This document shows positions 34,719 to 46,800 of a stretch of 64,000 nt of DNA, in pieces. The stretch comes from Lenzites betulinus (Eukaryota > Basidiomycota > Agaricomycetes > Polyporales > Polyporaceae), in assembly GCA_022264855.1 (NCBI GenBank), contig JABYQU010000005.1, positions 496,001-560,000 of the forward strand. Reading direction: 5' to 3'. Each line of letters opens with the position of its first letter. The stretch's first letter is position 1. The notes below the pieces were generated by a model. It saw only the letters and a list, made by a program, of their open reading frames with translations. It did no database searches and had not been told where the DNA came from. The position numbers were made by a program, and so were the translations under genes.

Positions 34719-37036
34719 CTACTTCTCGACATCTGGCTCGTGATGGTCCATCTTCTCGTGAGCTCCAGAATCTAGCATATCGCTGGTATCTAGCGCGTCC
34801 CCGAACACTTCGGCCATCTGCTCTAGCGTCTTGCCTGGACCGGAGCAGATCAATACCGTACCATGCGGACCACAAGGATAATTTGGGCCCACCTTTAGTC
34901 TCAGGGAAGAAGAGTGCGATAACGACGAAGTCGATGGCGTTTAGGCAGATGAAGATGAGGTAGTACTTCCAGCTGATGTTGTTGATTGCGAGATTTGAGA
35001 CCTAGCAGGCAAGTTCGAATGTTAGACCTACTTCCTTCGTGTGTTGAGGCTAGAGAAACGCTTACCTGGGAGAAGAGGACGTTGAATGCCCAGTTTGCGC
35101 ACGTAGCGACACTGGTCCCAATTGACCGCGTCCGCGTCGGGAATACCTATATCATCTTTAGTGTCATCAACATGTTTCCCATTCTGCCCTCATACTCACT
35201 TCAGATGCAAGCACCCAGCTGACTGGCCCGAAGCTGAGGGAGAAGAATATGCTGGTCATGAAGATCATTGCGATGCCCGCGCGTTGTGCCGAGAGATTTG
35301 TGGACTGGTCGGGAGGGAACGACGCGACAATGGCCGTCAGGATCGAGTACGTGACGACGAAGCTACCCGCGCCGAACAAGAGAGGTTTCTTCCGACCGAC
35401 GGTGTCGAGTATAAGTGTGATGAAGCTATGGGTAGATTCTTAGTCCCGCCGTAGCCACGCCACCATACCATACCAGTGACACTTACAAGAAATTTGTGAT
35501 GGGTCCGACGGCGCCATAAATTCCTTGCACCAGGAGGGACTGTCCCGCACTGAGGCCGAGTGCCCTGTACATCGACGGCCCAAAGTAGTTGATCACGTTG
35601 ATGCCAGAGAACTGACCAAACACCTGCACGCCGACGGCGACGAGCGTGCGGCGGAGCATACCGCGCGTCGCCCACAGGTCGCTGAGCGAGCGCGAGCGCA
35701 CGCGCTGTTCCGCCTTGATCGTCTCCTGCATCTCGGCGAACTCGAGATCCGCTGATTTGTGGGATTCGGGGGTGGTGCCATGGAGGAGGCGGACGACGGC
35801 GTGCGCTTCTTCGTCTCGTCCTTGCTCGAGGAGCCAACGTGGGGAGCGAGGCATGAATTGAGCTCCGACGAACAGCAGGAAGGCCGGAGCAAGCTTGCGA
35901 AAGTATAATTAGCTGTGTCGCGCATAAGCACAGGACGGTAACGAACATACCTGCAGACCCAGAGGGAGCCTCCACTGTTTGTTACCTTCTAGATATTGAC
36001 ATCCGTAGCCAACCTGGGCGTTGTTCAGCACACAATGATAGAATAATCCGAACCAACAACTCACCCAGTTAGCAACAATAAATCCTATGCCTATCATCTG
36101 TTGCGTAAGGCCAACCACAAAGCCACGGTGTTTGGCGGGTGCGATTTCCGTCTGGCAAACAAGTTGAATGTCAGCGCCTGGTCCAACTCGTACGGCAACG
36201 CGCAGAGCACTCACGTTATACAAGGGCACCGTCATTGATAGGATACTGTGGGATGCCATTAGAATATTTCACTCAAGTAGGAATAACGGAGCGTACCCAA
36301 TGGCGAATCCAGCGACGATACGCCCGACCAGCATACAGGCAAAGTTATTCGCGCCCGCTTGCATAGCACATCCCCACAGAGCGATAAGGGCACCGAGCTG
36401 CAAAGATGGTGTCAGAGACCTCTTCGCGCTGGGTCATAGTATGGATAAAGCTACCTGAACTGTCCGTTTCCGACCGTATTTGTCGTTGACCCTATCTGCT
36501 GCATTAGTGACACATTACCGCATACTCGCAACCCTCACTCACCATCCTGCTCCAGCTGCGCCGAAGAAACAGCCGCCTGTATATTTGAATGAGGATCACG
36601 CCAAGCGGGCAGACACGGGTGGAGGAACATACCTGTGAACGTAGAGACCACTGCTCCGGAGAGGCTGTCGTAATTGGAAGCGTTGTTCACGAAGCCCTTG
36701 AACTCGGAGAAGGTGATGACGGAGGAGATGATGCCGCTGTGAATGATGCAAGGCACCTGCTCAGCATCGGACGGATATGGCGACCCTTGACCAGATGGCC
36801 TGCTTCCTCACCTGTCGTAACTATGGGCAGACTATATGAGCCGCATGATCCGAACGAGAAGTACTATACATGCTTACCCAAACAAAAAGGAACCTAGCAG
36901 ACGACAAAAGCGGGTGGTCAGCGCATCCTCTTCTCTTCGCGAACATATGCCCGGCGACATTAGAAGGCGAGGCGAGCGAGTCCAACTCACCTATCGCGCA
37001 GAAGAGCGCTATACCGATGTTGTACAGCCGCCCCAT
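34719..37036 (-). CDS. MFS sugar transporter (hexose transporter family)
   Basis: Twelve-TM sugar porter of the plasma membrane. It starts MGRLYNIGIALFCAIG; an in-frame stop lies a little upstream. Blocks follow across about ten introns: SGIISSVITFSEFKGFVNNA, SILSMTVPLYN, TEIAPAKHRGFVVGLTQQMI, YLEGNKQWRLPLGLQ, MPRSPRWLLEQGRDEEAHAV (the PESPRWL-type motif), QVFGQFSGINVINYFGPSMY, LDTVGRKKPLLFGAGSFVVT, SLSFGPVSWVLASEV, then FICLNAIDFVVIALF and FPETKGKTLEQMAEVFGDAL (PETKG motif split by an intron). It ends HHEPDVEK with TAG at 34719-34721. The substrate cannot be read from sequence. A minus-strand TATTTAAA (37141-37150) lies about 105 nt upstream. Confidence 0.92.
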
Positions 37037-37747
37037 CGTCGGCTTGAGTCCGAGTGCGTTGAGAGAGCTTCAGACAGTGGTCCTCGTCCGCTCGAAGGTC
37101 AGGTTGCTCAAGACTCGCACGTCCGGCTGCATCCCGGAGGCTTTAAATACCGCAGCCTGGAGAAGGACGAGGTCACCGGTACCGTTCAAACTAGCCGCGG
37201 CTTGCCGCCCCGCACTTGCCACCGAACCCATCAAACCGCTTCCAAGCTTTCTGGATAAAGCTCGGAAATCCGTAGTGATAGCCCAGAATCCAGATGAGAC
37301 GCAGGCACAATGCAGGGTCATGCGCCCATGCTTCCTGACCTCGGGTGCGCGTCGTTGCCCTGCTGCTCCCTCTTCGGCCGAAGCGCTCTTGAGGGCGGCC
37401 CGGCCGGGCGTTTCAATGTAGTATCGAGACTCGTCGTCCGCTATGATGGTGCGCACTAGACCACTGAGTAAAGGAGGTAGCGGCTACTAGCGGGAAGCAA
37501 TTAGTTTGCACAGCATTGTCTCGGAGCGCGAGACAGACGGAGATGGTGTCCGATGGTGATAAAGGTCATGCGACGTGGTACCTGTTGTACCTCTGTCTTT
37601 CTATGCACGTAATGCGGAAACAGGTCGGACGGATTGCTTTCGCAACACTGACCAAACATATCAGCACATCCGCAAGCATTACATGCCTTCCCCTGATACG
37701 CTTTTATCATGATTGATACTCTCAGCGATGTCCGTTGCCTGTGCACT
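37037..37747. other. Intergenic region between macrodomain gene and sugar transporter
   Basis: 711 bases. It holds the transporter TATA-like word (37141-37150, minus). The open frame at 37070-37456 (minus) overlaps this promoter, matches no family that I know, and is probably chance. Confidence 0.45.
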
Positions 37748-38895
37748 TTACTTAGTGCCGGACGTGATGTCTTCCGGAGGGAAGTAGAGAGGGATGAGAG
37801 ACCTGTATAGTGTAAGAAAACGAGCTGATCATTGACGGGACGTGTTGGTACGTACTCGTAGACTCGTCTGTCACCATCGGTCCAGACCACAAAGATGGTT
37901 CGCTCTAGCTGACGTAGATCTAGTCATGCATTCGTTTACTCACAGACGAGGAACCAACCTTATTTCCCTCAGGGGAGTCAAGATACTTTCTCACAACGTC
38001 AAGGGCAATATGGGTGGCTTTCTCGATGGGGAACCCATAGGCGCCGGTCGATACGCAGGGAAAAGCCTAACAGATGAATCAGTCGCAGTGCACACGAGTG
38101 CTGCATCTTCAACGGATACGAACGATGTGTTTCAGCGAGTTGTCCACAGCAAGCTGCAAACTCTTCCTATAACACGACCCCAACTGCTGGGCTTTCACAT
38201 CGGCCTTCGACGATGAATAGATCGGGCCGACGGTATGAATGATGTGATAGCTGCGAACAGGCTTCGAAGCTGTCTTGTCATAGGAATGGCTACGGATCTC
38301 ACGCACGCTGGCAGATCATAGCCCTTCGTGATCTTTGCATCCCCGGTCTCGCACCCGTTGAGCTTAGAGCCTGGTCTGGTCGAAGAGTGAACGGGAATAC
38401 AAGGGATGTGGCTTACATTCTCTCAGTAAGGACGGGCCGGCCGCGGCATGGATAGCAAAATCGACTGTGGACAAGGACGGGATGGATGTTAATAGAGAAG
38501 GTATAATTAGGCGTGGAAGCTTACCGCCACCTCCGCCTGCCGCCGGCGCGCGTGGTATGTCAATGTGCCTTGCAGGGAAGGACATCACAGAGCACACCCA
38601 CCGAGAAGGCTTCGGTTGGCGGCATTAACGATTGAATCGACGGCCAGGTTCGTGATGTCGCCTTGGCTGCGCGCCGGAGTAAGTGGACGGAACAGATGTG
38701 GCACAAGGGCAGCGGCGCATGGCACTGGCAGATATGATTGGCACACAGATCCCCGGATAGTACTCACTACAGCGACACTCGGTCGAGAAGCGCCGCCTTC
38801 GATCTGTGGGCGACCTGTGTGGCCTCTGTGCCCTTCAGCACCCCAGACCTGTACAGCTCACGAAGAGTGGGGATCCTGGAGAGAGGGACGGGCAT
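37748..38895 (-). CDS. Macrodomain protein (MACROD-type ADP-ribosyl/O-acetyl-ADP-ribose hydrolase)
   Basis: Binds ADP-ribose; MacroD-type enzymes remove mono-ADP-ribose from acidic residues and hydrolyse O-acetyl-ADP-ribose. It starts MPVPLSRIPTLRELYRSGVL. After an intron come QGDITNLAVDSIVNAANRSL and the catalytic loop LGGGGVDFAIHAAAGP, then LRECSKLNGCETGDAKIT, KGYDLPA-YHIIHTVGPIYSS, LAVDNSLKHI-AFPCVSTGAYG, FPIEKATHIALDVVRKYLDS and RTIFVVWTDGDRRVYE, ending LIPLYFPPEDITSGTK. A 12 nt micro-exon (38525-38536) encodes part of the glycine loop. About eight introns sit in some 1.15 kb. It diverges from the STK32-like kinase with 224 bases between. Confidence 0.93.
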
Positions 38896-39119
38896 GGGGG
38901 CAGGGACGAAGGCGCTGCAGGGTCGACTCGATGCTGGATTGGTGTCAAGGTGGGATGCCTATTTCGGAATACCAGGCACCGCCTCCTCGACGACGCGACG
39001 ATGGGCGTCTACGAGTATGCATTGTACGGTCGTCCCCGGCGTATTTGGACCCTCTTGTTCTCCGACGCCATTAAGTCTCCCCGCGTCCCCCGCCCCCGCT
39101 CCTCCTCGCTAATTGTCTC

Positions 39120-41177
<2,058 letters not shown>

Positions 41178-41907
41178 CCCCACGCCACCATCTTTTCATC
41201 GCCCTCTGCACCCATGCTATCGAGTACCCCGCATTGCATACCACGTTCGTTCGCCATTCCGCGTCCCGCGCCGATTCGCCGTCGGGGCGCCCTTCTTGCA
41301 TCCCCCATATTCGTTCCTTGCACGACTCTCAACGCCATCATGTGGACTGCGCATAGTCTCCGACCCCTACATGCACGCATCAATACTTATTGCTAACACC
41401 TAATTCGTGTACTTGTACGCTATACCTTTCACCTTCTCTACGCTCGTCAACGGGCTCGAGTGTGCTGGTCAGGCTCTTAGGCAATATACCACATTTGCCT
41501 CATATCTTTTCTGTCCCCGAGACGCCACCGTTCTTAGCCTCGGTTTCCGGACCAGGTATGCTCGCTCTCGCTGTGAAACGTCTCGAACGCCGCTTACGCT
41601 AGTGTGCGACAAGTGATATACAGCATCCATCTCCGAAATGAGCTGGAAAAATATTACTAGCATACAGAGATCAACACAACTCTTGCTGGGCCGATGGTAG
41701 GTGCTTTGAGGCGGCTTCATAATATATAGGTACGAGCACTGATCTTAGCCGGCGGGGCCACCGGGGGACGCCGAAACGCCTGACGCCACGAGGCTACCGA
41801 CAGGGGAGCGCAATCGGTGGCGCTTCCCGTTTTGGAACGATTCTTCCCAATTGGGCTGTTCAAAATTGAACATACGGCGACAAACAACACGCGGTCACGT
41901 CGTTAGT

Positions 41908-41959
41908 GCACGTGTTGGGTTAACAAAATAGAGTTCATTGTGTTTTACCCAACACGTGC
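41908..41959. repeat. Perfect 13 bp inverted repeat with two CACGTG cores
   Basis: Arm GCACGTGTTGGGT at 41908-41920 and its exact reverse complement ACCCAACACGTGC at 41947-41959, with a 26 bp A/T-rich spacer. Each arm contains the bHLH E-box/G-box CACGTG. The repeat ends 24 bp before the TATA box. Confidence 0.9.
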
Positions 41960-42033
41960 AGTACTGAGGACGCGACGGGAGGTATATAAGTCGGCTGCGT
42001 TCGCTCTCTTCCCTCACGATCTACCTGTTGAAC

Positions 42034-42075
42034 ACCACCCTCATAACCATCTCATAACCACCCTCATAACCATCT
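42034..42075 (+). repeat. 19 bp exact direct repeat in the 5' leader
   Basis: ACCACCCTCATAACCATCT occurs at 42034-42052 and again at 42057-42075, a 23 bp period, directly before the ATG at 42083. Confidence 0.85.
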
Positions 42076-42082
42076 GATCAAC

Positions 42083-43249
42083 ATGTTCATCACCAGTCTC
42101 ATCACCGTCTTCCTCACCATCTTCAGGGCGCTGCGCGCCTCTCCTCTCTACTCTGGCATTCTCACTCTTGGCAACGGCTTCAACCTCGGCACTTGGTTCA
42201 ACGGCGCGGCAGTCCTTCCCCTACTAGACAACAAGGCAGCGCACTTTACTAGCCCTATGTCCTACCTTCCTCTGTCTCTGCCTGCTCCGCCCGTCGTCCT
42301 CTCTCTACCGCCCTCGGCCGAGCTGATCATGCTCTCGGCTGAGGGTCTCGACGACCCTGGCTTGCTCTCTGGCTTGCTCTCTGTGCTCGTCTTTCTTGTA
42401 CTCGGCTACATGACGATATACCTCCCCATCAGCTGCGCCATCTGGCTGTTGCGCACATTTTCCTCCATCGTCTTTGGAAAGTCTACCAAACCCGACAAGC
42501 CCAAGAGAAAGAAAGCCCCAGTCATCTACATATCCGCTACCCCATACTCTGGCAAGAAGTTCAGGGCGGGCGGCGAACTGGCGGGCGTGTTACTCACTTC
42601 CTCGACCTCGCCTGCACATCCCGCGATACCTTCGACGCCGCTGGTTGTCAACCCCAAACCATCGAACAAGGCCGTGATCCCCGCATCCGCTCCTGCGCCC
42701 TCGCCTTCGCCTGCGCCGCAAACCCAACCTTCGCCGATCCCTACATCAGCGTCCCCCTGCCCCGCAGTCGTCACTCCACCAGCACCCGCCGCGTCGGTCT
42801 TCACCGTTCAACTCACCGCGCTCGCGAAATCAGCCGACACTACACCCCACGTCGCCGCAACATCAGACACAGCGGCTGAGGAGGACGGTGCACCATGGCA
42901 GACATGGACCAACCAACGACCCCGACCACCGAGACCTCCACCATCACCAGCGGCGCCCTTCCGACGCTCACGGTCGTCTCGGTCGTCCTCCGTCTTCTCG
43001 ACCTCGAGCACCATGGACTCCCTCTTCTCGGGCGCGTCGTCGGCATCCACCGCGCCCACCACCGCTCCATCCTCCCGTCGCTCGTCCTTCGCGACGTCCT
43101 CACCCCGGAAGCCACCCGCTTCTCCATTATCGGTACCATTAACACTACTACACTCTTCTCGTTCCGCTCGGACTATACGTACTACTCCCACTAAACCATC
43201 GTCTACTAATCGGTTCTCGGTTCTCGAGGTCTTCGAGGCGGAAGAGTGA
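42083..43249 (+). CDS. Orphan Ser/Pro-rich protein with two hydrophobic segments
   Basis: Not recognised. A single-exon frame of 388 codons, unusual among its intron-rich neighbours. The N-terminus (MFITSLITVFLTIFRALRAS) may be a signal anchor or first TM. A second strong hydrophobic stretch (LLSVLVFLVLGYMTIYLPIS, about residues 97-130) is followed by a basic KPDKPKRKKAP. The remaining 250 residues are Pro/Ser/Ala/Thr low complexity with RRSRSSRSSSVFS-like patches and end TNRFSVLEVFEAEE. A TATA box and an E-box inverted repeat upstream support real expression. The low-complexity part shows open frames on both strands, so the coding call rests mainly on the hydrophobic N-terminal half and the promoter. 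Confidence 0.65.
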   Translation: MFITSLITVFLTIFRALRASPLYSGILTLGNGFNLGTWFNGAAVLPLLDNKAAHFTSPMSYLPLSLPAPPVVLSLPPSAELIMLSAEGLDDPGLLSGLLSVLVFLVLGYMTIYLPISCAIWLLRTFSSIVFGKSTKPDKPKRKKAPVIYISATPYSGKKFRAGGELAGVLLTSSTSPAHPAIPSTPLVVNPKPSNKAVIPASAPAPSPSPAPQTQPSPIPTSASPCPAVVTPPAPAASVFTVQLTALAKSADTTPHVAATSDTAAEEDGAPWQTWTNQRPRPPRPPPSPAAPFRRSRSSRSSSVFSTSSTMDSLFSGASSASTAPTTAPSSRRSSFATSSPRKPPASPLSVPLTLLHSSRSARTIRTTPTKPSSTNRFSVLEVFEAEE

Positions 43250-43399
43250 GCGCGGGACGGGAGGGGGAGCCGGCGTTGGCCACGCCGGCTTCCTCTCCAG
43301 TTTCGTGCTCGCTCGCTCTGAGGGCGGGTTGGAACTTGGCCAGTTCTGACTCGTCCGAGGGGCCGCTTCTCCTGCCTCCTACATTACTATGCTCGCATA

Positions 43400-43489
43400 T
43401 TTTACTCATCATCATCATCTCGACTCGGGTTTTTCTCATCACCATCATATCGTTTCGGATTTTACTCATCACCACCATATCGTTTCATA
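43400..43489. repeat. Three tandem 30 bp repeats downstream of the orphan gene
   Basis: Three consecutive 30 bp units (43400-43429, 43430-43459, 43460-43489) share the pattern TTTTaCTCATCAcCAtCAT followed by atcgtttcgga, with point differences. They lie 150 bp after the orphan's stop, probably in its 3' UTR. The surrounding 43250-43801 is C/T-rich, holds no other gene, and contains the convergent 3' end region of GTR2. Confidence 0.8.
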
Positions 43490-43801
43490 CTCATCGCGAG
43501 CCACATCTTATGCTCTTGTATCGTACTCTCACATCCTACTATCTCACATACTATCTCTCTTGTATCTCGTATTTGTCTCTCATCTGTCTCTAATATCATC
43601 TCTTTCTCATTTACTCTCTTGTCTGTCTCGCACCTATTTCTCGTATCTCCAACATCATCTCATTATTTTTCGCTATTCTCTTGTCTGCGCAACACACCTC
43701 AACATCATACCAAGCAAGCATCCGACCGTTAAACATTAGCATTCTAAGGTATATCACATCCTCTCGCTTCCTTTTCCCGGCACCGGCGTGCTCTCCTCAC
43801 C

Positions 43802-46800
43802 CTACACGCCCACCTCCGGCCACCTCCTCGCCGCGCGCTCGACCGCACAGATCTCCTGCACGCCCTCCCGGAAGAACACGACGTTGTACTCAACAAGCCC
43901 ACGCCGCGCTGCGAACACGCCCGCGGGTACGAGGGCAAGGAGCGCGAGCCCGGGCGCGACCACGTGATACGTGAGCGTCGTGCCCGCCCCAGCCGCCGTT
44001 GGGGACAGTTGTGCAGCAGCGCAAGGGTAGAAGCGTGGTTTTGGCGGCGCGGCTGCGGTCGCTGGGGTGGAGGGGGACGCGGGTAGGGCCGAGGTAGGTA
44101 ATGGGGCGGTCGGTAGTGCAGCGGGTGGGGAGAGCGGCGTAGGGCTGGTCGTCATCGGAGGCGGGAGGAGGTCTGCGGAGGTCTGAGGAGACTGGTGGTG
44201 CGACGCGAGTGCGGGCGATTGGGCGCGCGTGGCCGGGTGCGATGGAGCGCGTGCATGGGGCGAGCCGGGCGCGGAGGGACCTGCTGAGGGCGGTTGCGAC
44301 GCTGCGGGGTACATTCGGAAAGGGCTCCCTGATATTGACCTGCACTCGCGGGTTGGTGTGAGACTCACTACTGAACTTCGAAGGCGGAAGAACTTACTTG
44401 TACAGAGGCCCGAACGCGTTTAGTGTTTGGAGGTAGTCGCTGCAAAGATTGTGGGTGGGCGGATCGACAGGAGACGCGTCCGTCGCCACATAGAGCCGCG
44501 AGTTAGTGTCGAACAGGAAGGCTTTTGTCGCTTGTGAGTTCTGCGGTGCGTAAGTATCATCTGACCTACACATTCACAAATAGACGTACAGAGCAAAAAA
44601 CGTTCAGGAGGTCTTCCAGGAACGGCAGCGAGTCGATCAGTTTGTGCAGCGTGCGCGAGAACGCATCGTGCAGGGTATTGTCGTAGATGGACGTGAGCTG
44701 GAAGTTGATCGGTATCTGCTCATACTCGAAGTTGATGTAGTTCAGCTCCGAGAGCACCCGCTGCTGGATGTGCTTAAAGTTCTCTAAACGCGCGAAGCAT
44801 GTGAGCGAATGAGATAACAGGGATTCGTGATGGATGGAAGCACGGACCGAACTTGTATTCTTCAGTGAGGACGTCCGCTTTGTGCACAAAAACCTCGAGG
44901 TGCATGCTCGGGTTCTTCTGGTACGCAGTGATGACAAAGTCGACGAGCTTTTGGATTGGCTGCTGGTATAGGTCCTGGAATGGCGCAGTCAGCTTCTGTA
45001 CAATATGTAGCAGGCGAGGCTTCCGGCTGGTACGCTCCCCCCATTCTCTCCCAGTCAGAATAGAGACCTCGCAGGAGCATCAGAACGGTGGCGTAGAGCT
45101 GACTAGGTCTATGGGCAGGGTGGCGCCACGCACGAGCGTAAAGGGCAGCGAGTGCAGAGACGACCGTGCGCCTGCCATATATGGGCGAGTAAGCATGCGC
45201 AGCAAATATCCTCGCGTTCCTCGGACCTCATGCAGTAGAGCTGTTTCGCAGCCCACGAAACTTCATGGAATAAAACTACTAAGGAGTGGAGCAAAGCAAA
45301 AGTCTACGCGAGCCCCCGCGGAGATTGCGCCACTCATGGCAAACAAGGCTCAGAGCAAACGCTTTGCGAAACAGCTCTAATGCCGGCATATACGCGGGAT
45401 GCATATATGCCTACGGGTAAAGGCGGGGTACGTGAGGAATGATCAGCATTCATACTGAACACGACCGGTACGCACGCATCCGTGAAGATGCATGACGAGC
45501 AATTGGCCAGGGTATGAGCCACGACACCTCGACGCGCATTTGGTCAAAGTGTCTTCAGATCAGGCTTGTGATAGCGTTGGAACTGGACTCCCGCCGGAAG
45601 CCTCGTTCCCAGGCTTGTTCACGTACCAAGACCCGGTTAGTAAATCTACTGGCTAGGTAACAAAGTAGCCTAGTGTTACGCTTCATTGTCGATCCTGAGC
45701 CAGGAAAGCACTTTTTGCCCTCACGACGCGCATTAGGAGACGGGGAGGAGCTGGTCTTCTGGCTCAGGACCGGAGAATGGCGGGCAGCGTCGGCAATAAA
45801 GCACAAAGCGCCGCACTAGGCTACTTGTTAGCCAGACAGCGATTTCACTGACTGGGTCTTAGGACCCGAGCCAGTCCGGGAACGAGGCTGTCGGCAGGAG
45901 TCCAGTACTGATGCTGTTCTGAAGGGATTTTTGACCAAATGCAAGTCGTGCCTGTTCCTAGCCCATCTCTTGCCAAGAGCATGAGCAATTGCGCGTGGTG
46001 AATCAACCCAGAGCTGGGGGCAAGAGACAGGCTAGGAGCGTGGACTACAAAGCAGGAAGCGCAACTCTAACTTTACGCCTTGTTCCAAGCCCATTCGGGA
46101 GGAGAACCGCGGGCAAGTGCGCGTCGTGATAGAAGTACGACACCAGGGACAGGCTTGGAACGCCAGTAATAGAGCACAGATATGCGGGTCAAGTGTCCAG
46201 GGTTCTGGTCAAGGGTAGACAAGAGTCTGACGTGGATCGACGGAGCAGAGAGCACCGCCTGTAAACCAGGAATCTTGTACTTACTGGGGACGCTAACCTG
46301 AGACAAACTGATAACTGAGCGACAAAAAAGCGCCAGTTCCGGATACTGGAGTGCTTTCTATTCACTCAGTGAACTCAACGACTGACATTTAAGACCTGAA
46401 TCACTCGGATGACCATGTCCACAACGGAAGTTGCAATTCTGGTGCCTTTCCAAGCCTGTTCTGGAGCGTAACCCGAACGAATGTGCGTCGTGCATGCCTT
46501 TGCTTGGGGTGAAGGAGAGACTGATGTAGCTCACCTGAATGTCAATGACGAAGATCATGGTGGCAAACTGTGTGAGGGGAGCATCGAGGGTATCGAGGGT
46601 GGTGTCTCCAGGACAGTCCCATATCTCGAGCGGGATGACTGTGCTAGAGCGAATTGTCGCGCGGAGACGATTTAGCAAGGAAGGCAGACGCACTCGAAGG
46701 TATGTTTGGTTAGGTGGGTCGTGGTCTCGAGGTAGAGGGTCTCGCGAGGCGATAGATCGTTGAAGAGGACCTGGCGGATAGATGTCTTGCCACTCCTACG

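Larger units (their letters stand above)
41178..42082. promoter_or_regulatory. Kinase 3' flank and promoter of the two-TM orphan
   Basis: 905 bases. Near the orphan gene lie a perfect 13 bp inverted repeat with CACGTG cores (41908-41920 / 41947-41959), a TATATAA box at 41983-41989, and an exact 19 bp direct repeat (42034-42052 and 42057-42075) in the presumed leader. No other gene recognised. Confidence 0.6.
44975..46534 (-). other. 1560 bp intron of GTR2 filled with structured repeats
   Basis: Donor GTGAGC follows FVIDIQ and acceptor CAG precedes DLYQQPI; both flanks are secure from the protein. Most other introns in the window are 50-60 bp. The intron contains a 144 bp inverted repeat, a 407 bp fold-back, two further hairpins and three to four copies of a 45 bp block, described separately. 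No transposase or other protein is encoded in it. Confidence 0.85.

Noticed and set aside
37070..37456. Minus-strand frame of 128 codons upstream of the sugar transporter
   Set aside because: It covers the transporter's TATA-like word and resembles no protein family.
42808..43191. Antisense frames over the Pro/Ser-rich orphan
   Set aside because: Low-complexity GC-rich sequence leaves several frames open; only the plus frame has the hydrophobic N-terminal half and a promoter.
46082..46161. C/D-box or H/ACA snoRNA in the GTR2 intron hairpins
   Set aside because: The hairpins are the right size, but I found no proper C box (RUGAUGA) with D box (CUGA) and no ACA at the right distance.
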